In this document: piece by piece, positions 5,339 to 5,654 of the stretch
Position numbering within the stretch: the first letter of the stretch is position 1
How the letters are laid out: every line of letters starts with the position of its first letter
Origin: an uncultured Clostridia bacterium
GTDB lineage: Bacteria; Bacillota; Clostridia; Oscillospirales; Acutalibacteraceae
DNA length: 5,654 bases
Assembly: GCA_945868935.1 (NCBI GenBank)
Contig: CAMBNE010000089.1
Span: 1-5,654, forward strand
Direction: 5' to 3'
Program-made: the position numbers and the translations under genes
Notes under the pieces: generated by a model
The model's database searches: none
Seen by the model: the letters and a program-made list of their open reading frames with translations, nothing else
What the model was told of the DNA's origin: nothing

Positions 5339-5654
5339 TTATTCCCACTTAAAGAATTTAACTGCAATTCCTGTGCAAATAACGGTTACGGTTGCCATAA
5401 TCACGATAGGAATCCACGCATCCTGGGTAGGCAAGCCGAGAAAAGCTGACTTCATCAGCTTTATACCCTGTGTCAACGGGAAAACGCTCACAATTTTTTG
5501 CATAACTTCGGGCATTACCTCAAAAGGAAGTGTCGCTCCCGAAAAAATCAACATCGGGAAGTATATAATGCAGGCAATAACGCTTGCACTTTTTGAGTTT
5601 ATTGCTACACCGCCGACCATCATTCCATTACTTAGAGTAGATACCATTGTCAGC
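5339..5654 (-). CDS. ABC-2 type transporter permease, C-terminal fragment (runs off the window)
   Basis: This is a minus-strand reading frame open to the right edge, so only the last 104 or so residues are visible. The methionine at 5647 is internal and not a proposed start, since the frame continues upstream with Leu-Thr. The fragment contains a hydrophobic helix (SASVIACIIYFPMLIFSGAT), the re-entrant segment LPFEVMPEVMQKIVSVFPLT, then QGIKLMKSAFLG, and a final membrane helix (IVIMATVTVICTGIAVKFF) ending in Lys-Trp-Glu. The order 'SGA-x-LPFEVMP ... FPLTQGI' is the hallmark of the C-terminal part of ABC-2 permeases, which pair with a separate ATP-binding subunit to export drugs, lipids, peptides or polysaccharide. 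The partner ATPase would be expected to the right of this window. The substrate cannot be told. Confidence 0.85.
   Translation of the reverse strand, partial: LTMVSTLSNGMMVGGVAINSKSASVIACIIYFPMLIFSGATLPFEVMPEVMQKIVSVFPLTQGIKLMKSAFLGLPTQDAWIPIVIMATVTVICTGIAVKFFKWE

Overview
The window looks like chromosome of a low-to-moderate-GC, Gram-positive anaerobe of the Clostridia, most likely a Ruminococcus-like (Oscillospiraceae) gut or rumen bacterium. The reasons are strong Shine-Dalgarno sequences, TTG starts that only make sense with those sites, AT-rich intergenic DNA, and a secreted protein with a dockerin whose repeats carry the 'DATLIQ(R/K)' helix common in ruminococcal dockerins. The assignment rests on sequence style and is not proven.

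Layout. (1) 1-2528: a self-contained transcription unit with a good sigma-A-like promoter (44-72), a large secreted protein (109-2418) and a strong rho-independent terminator (2483-2528). The protein has a signal peptide, a two-repeat N-terminal dockerin, a Thr/Glu/Asp linker, and a long right-handed beta-helix of the Cthe_2159 (former DUF4353) carbohydrate-binding type with a clear 65-residue internal repeat. It is probably a non-catalytic plant-polysaccharide binder docked onto a cohesin scaffold. (2) 2561-5299: a second promoter (2561-2589) is followed by five small same-strand genes with gaps of 11, 90, 16 and 62 bases and no recognisable terminator between them: two different GNAT acetyltransferases, a Nudix hydrolase, a HAD hydrolase with a DWNGT motif I, and a SnoaL-like/ester-cyclase-fold protein. 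They are probably at least partly co-transcribed. All look like soluble cytoplasmic small-molecule enzymes; no shared substrate can be read from the sequence. (3) 5252-5654: a terminator hairpin that should work on both strands separates this run from a convergent minus-strand gene, the C-terminal end of an ABC-2 type transporter permease that runs off the right edge.

How the genes work together. The dockerin protein appears functionally independent of the rest. The five-gene run is a plausible detoxification, nucleotide-housecleaning or metabolite-modification group, but that is inference from family names only. I found no RNA gene, CRISPR array, insertion sequence, attachment site or origin. 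No clearly new biological system stands out; the most distinctive items are the dockerin-linked repetitive beta-helix and the Asn-containing HAD motif.
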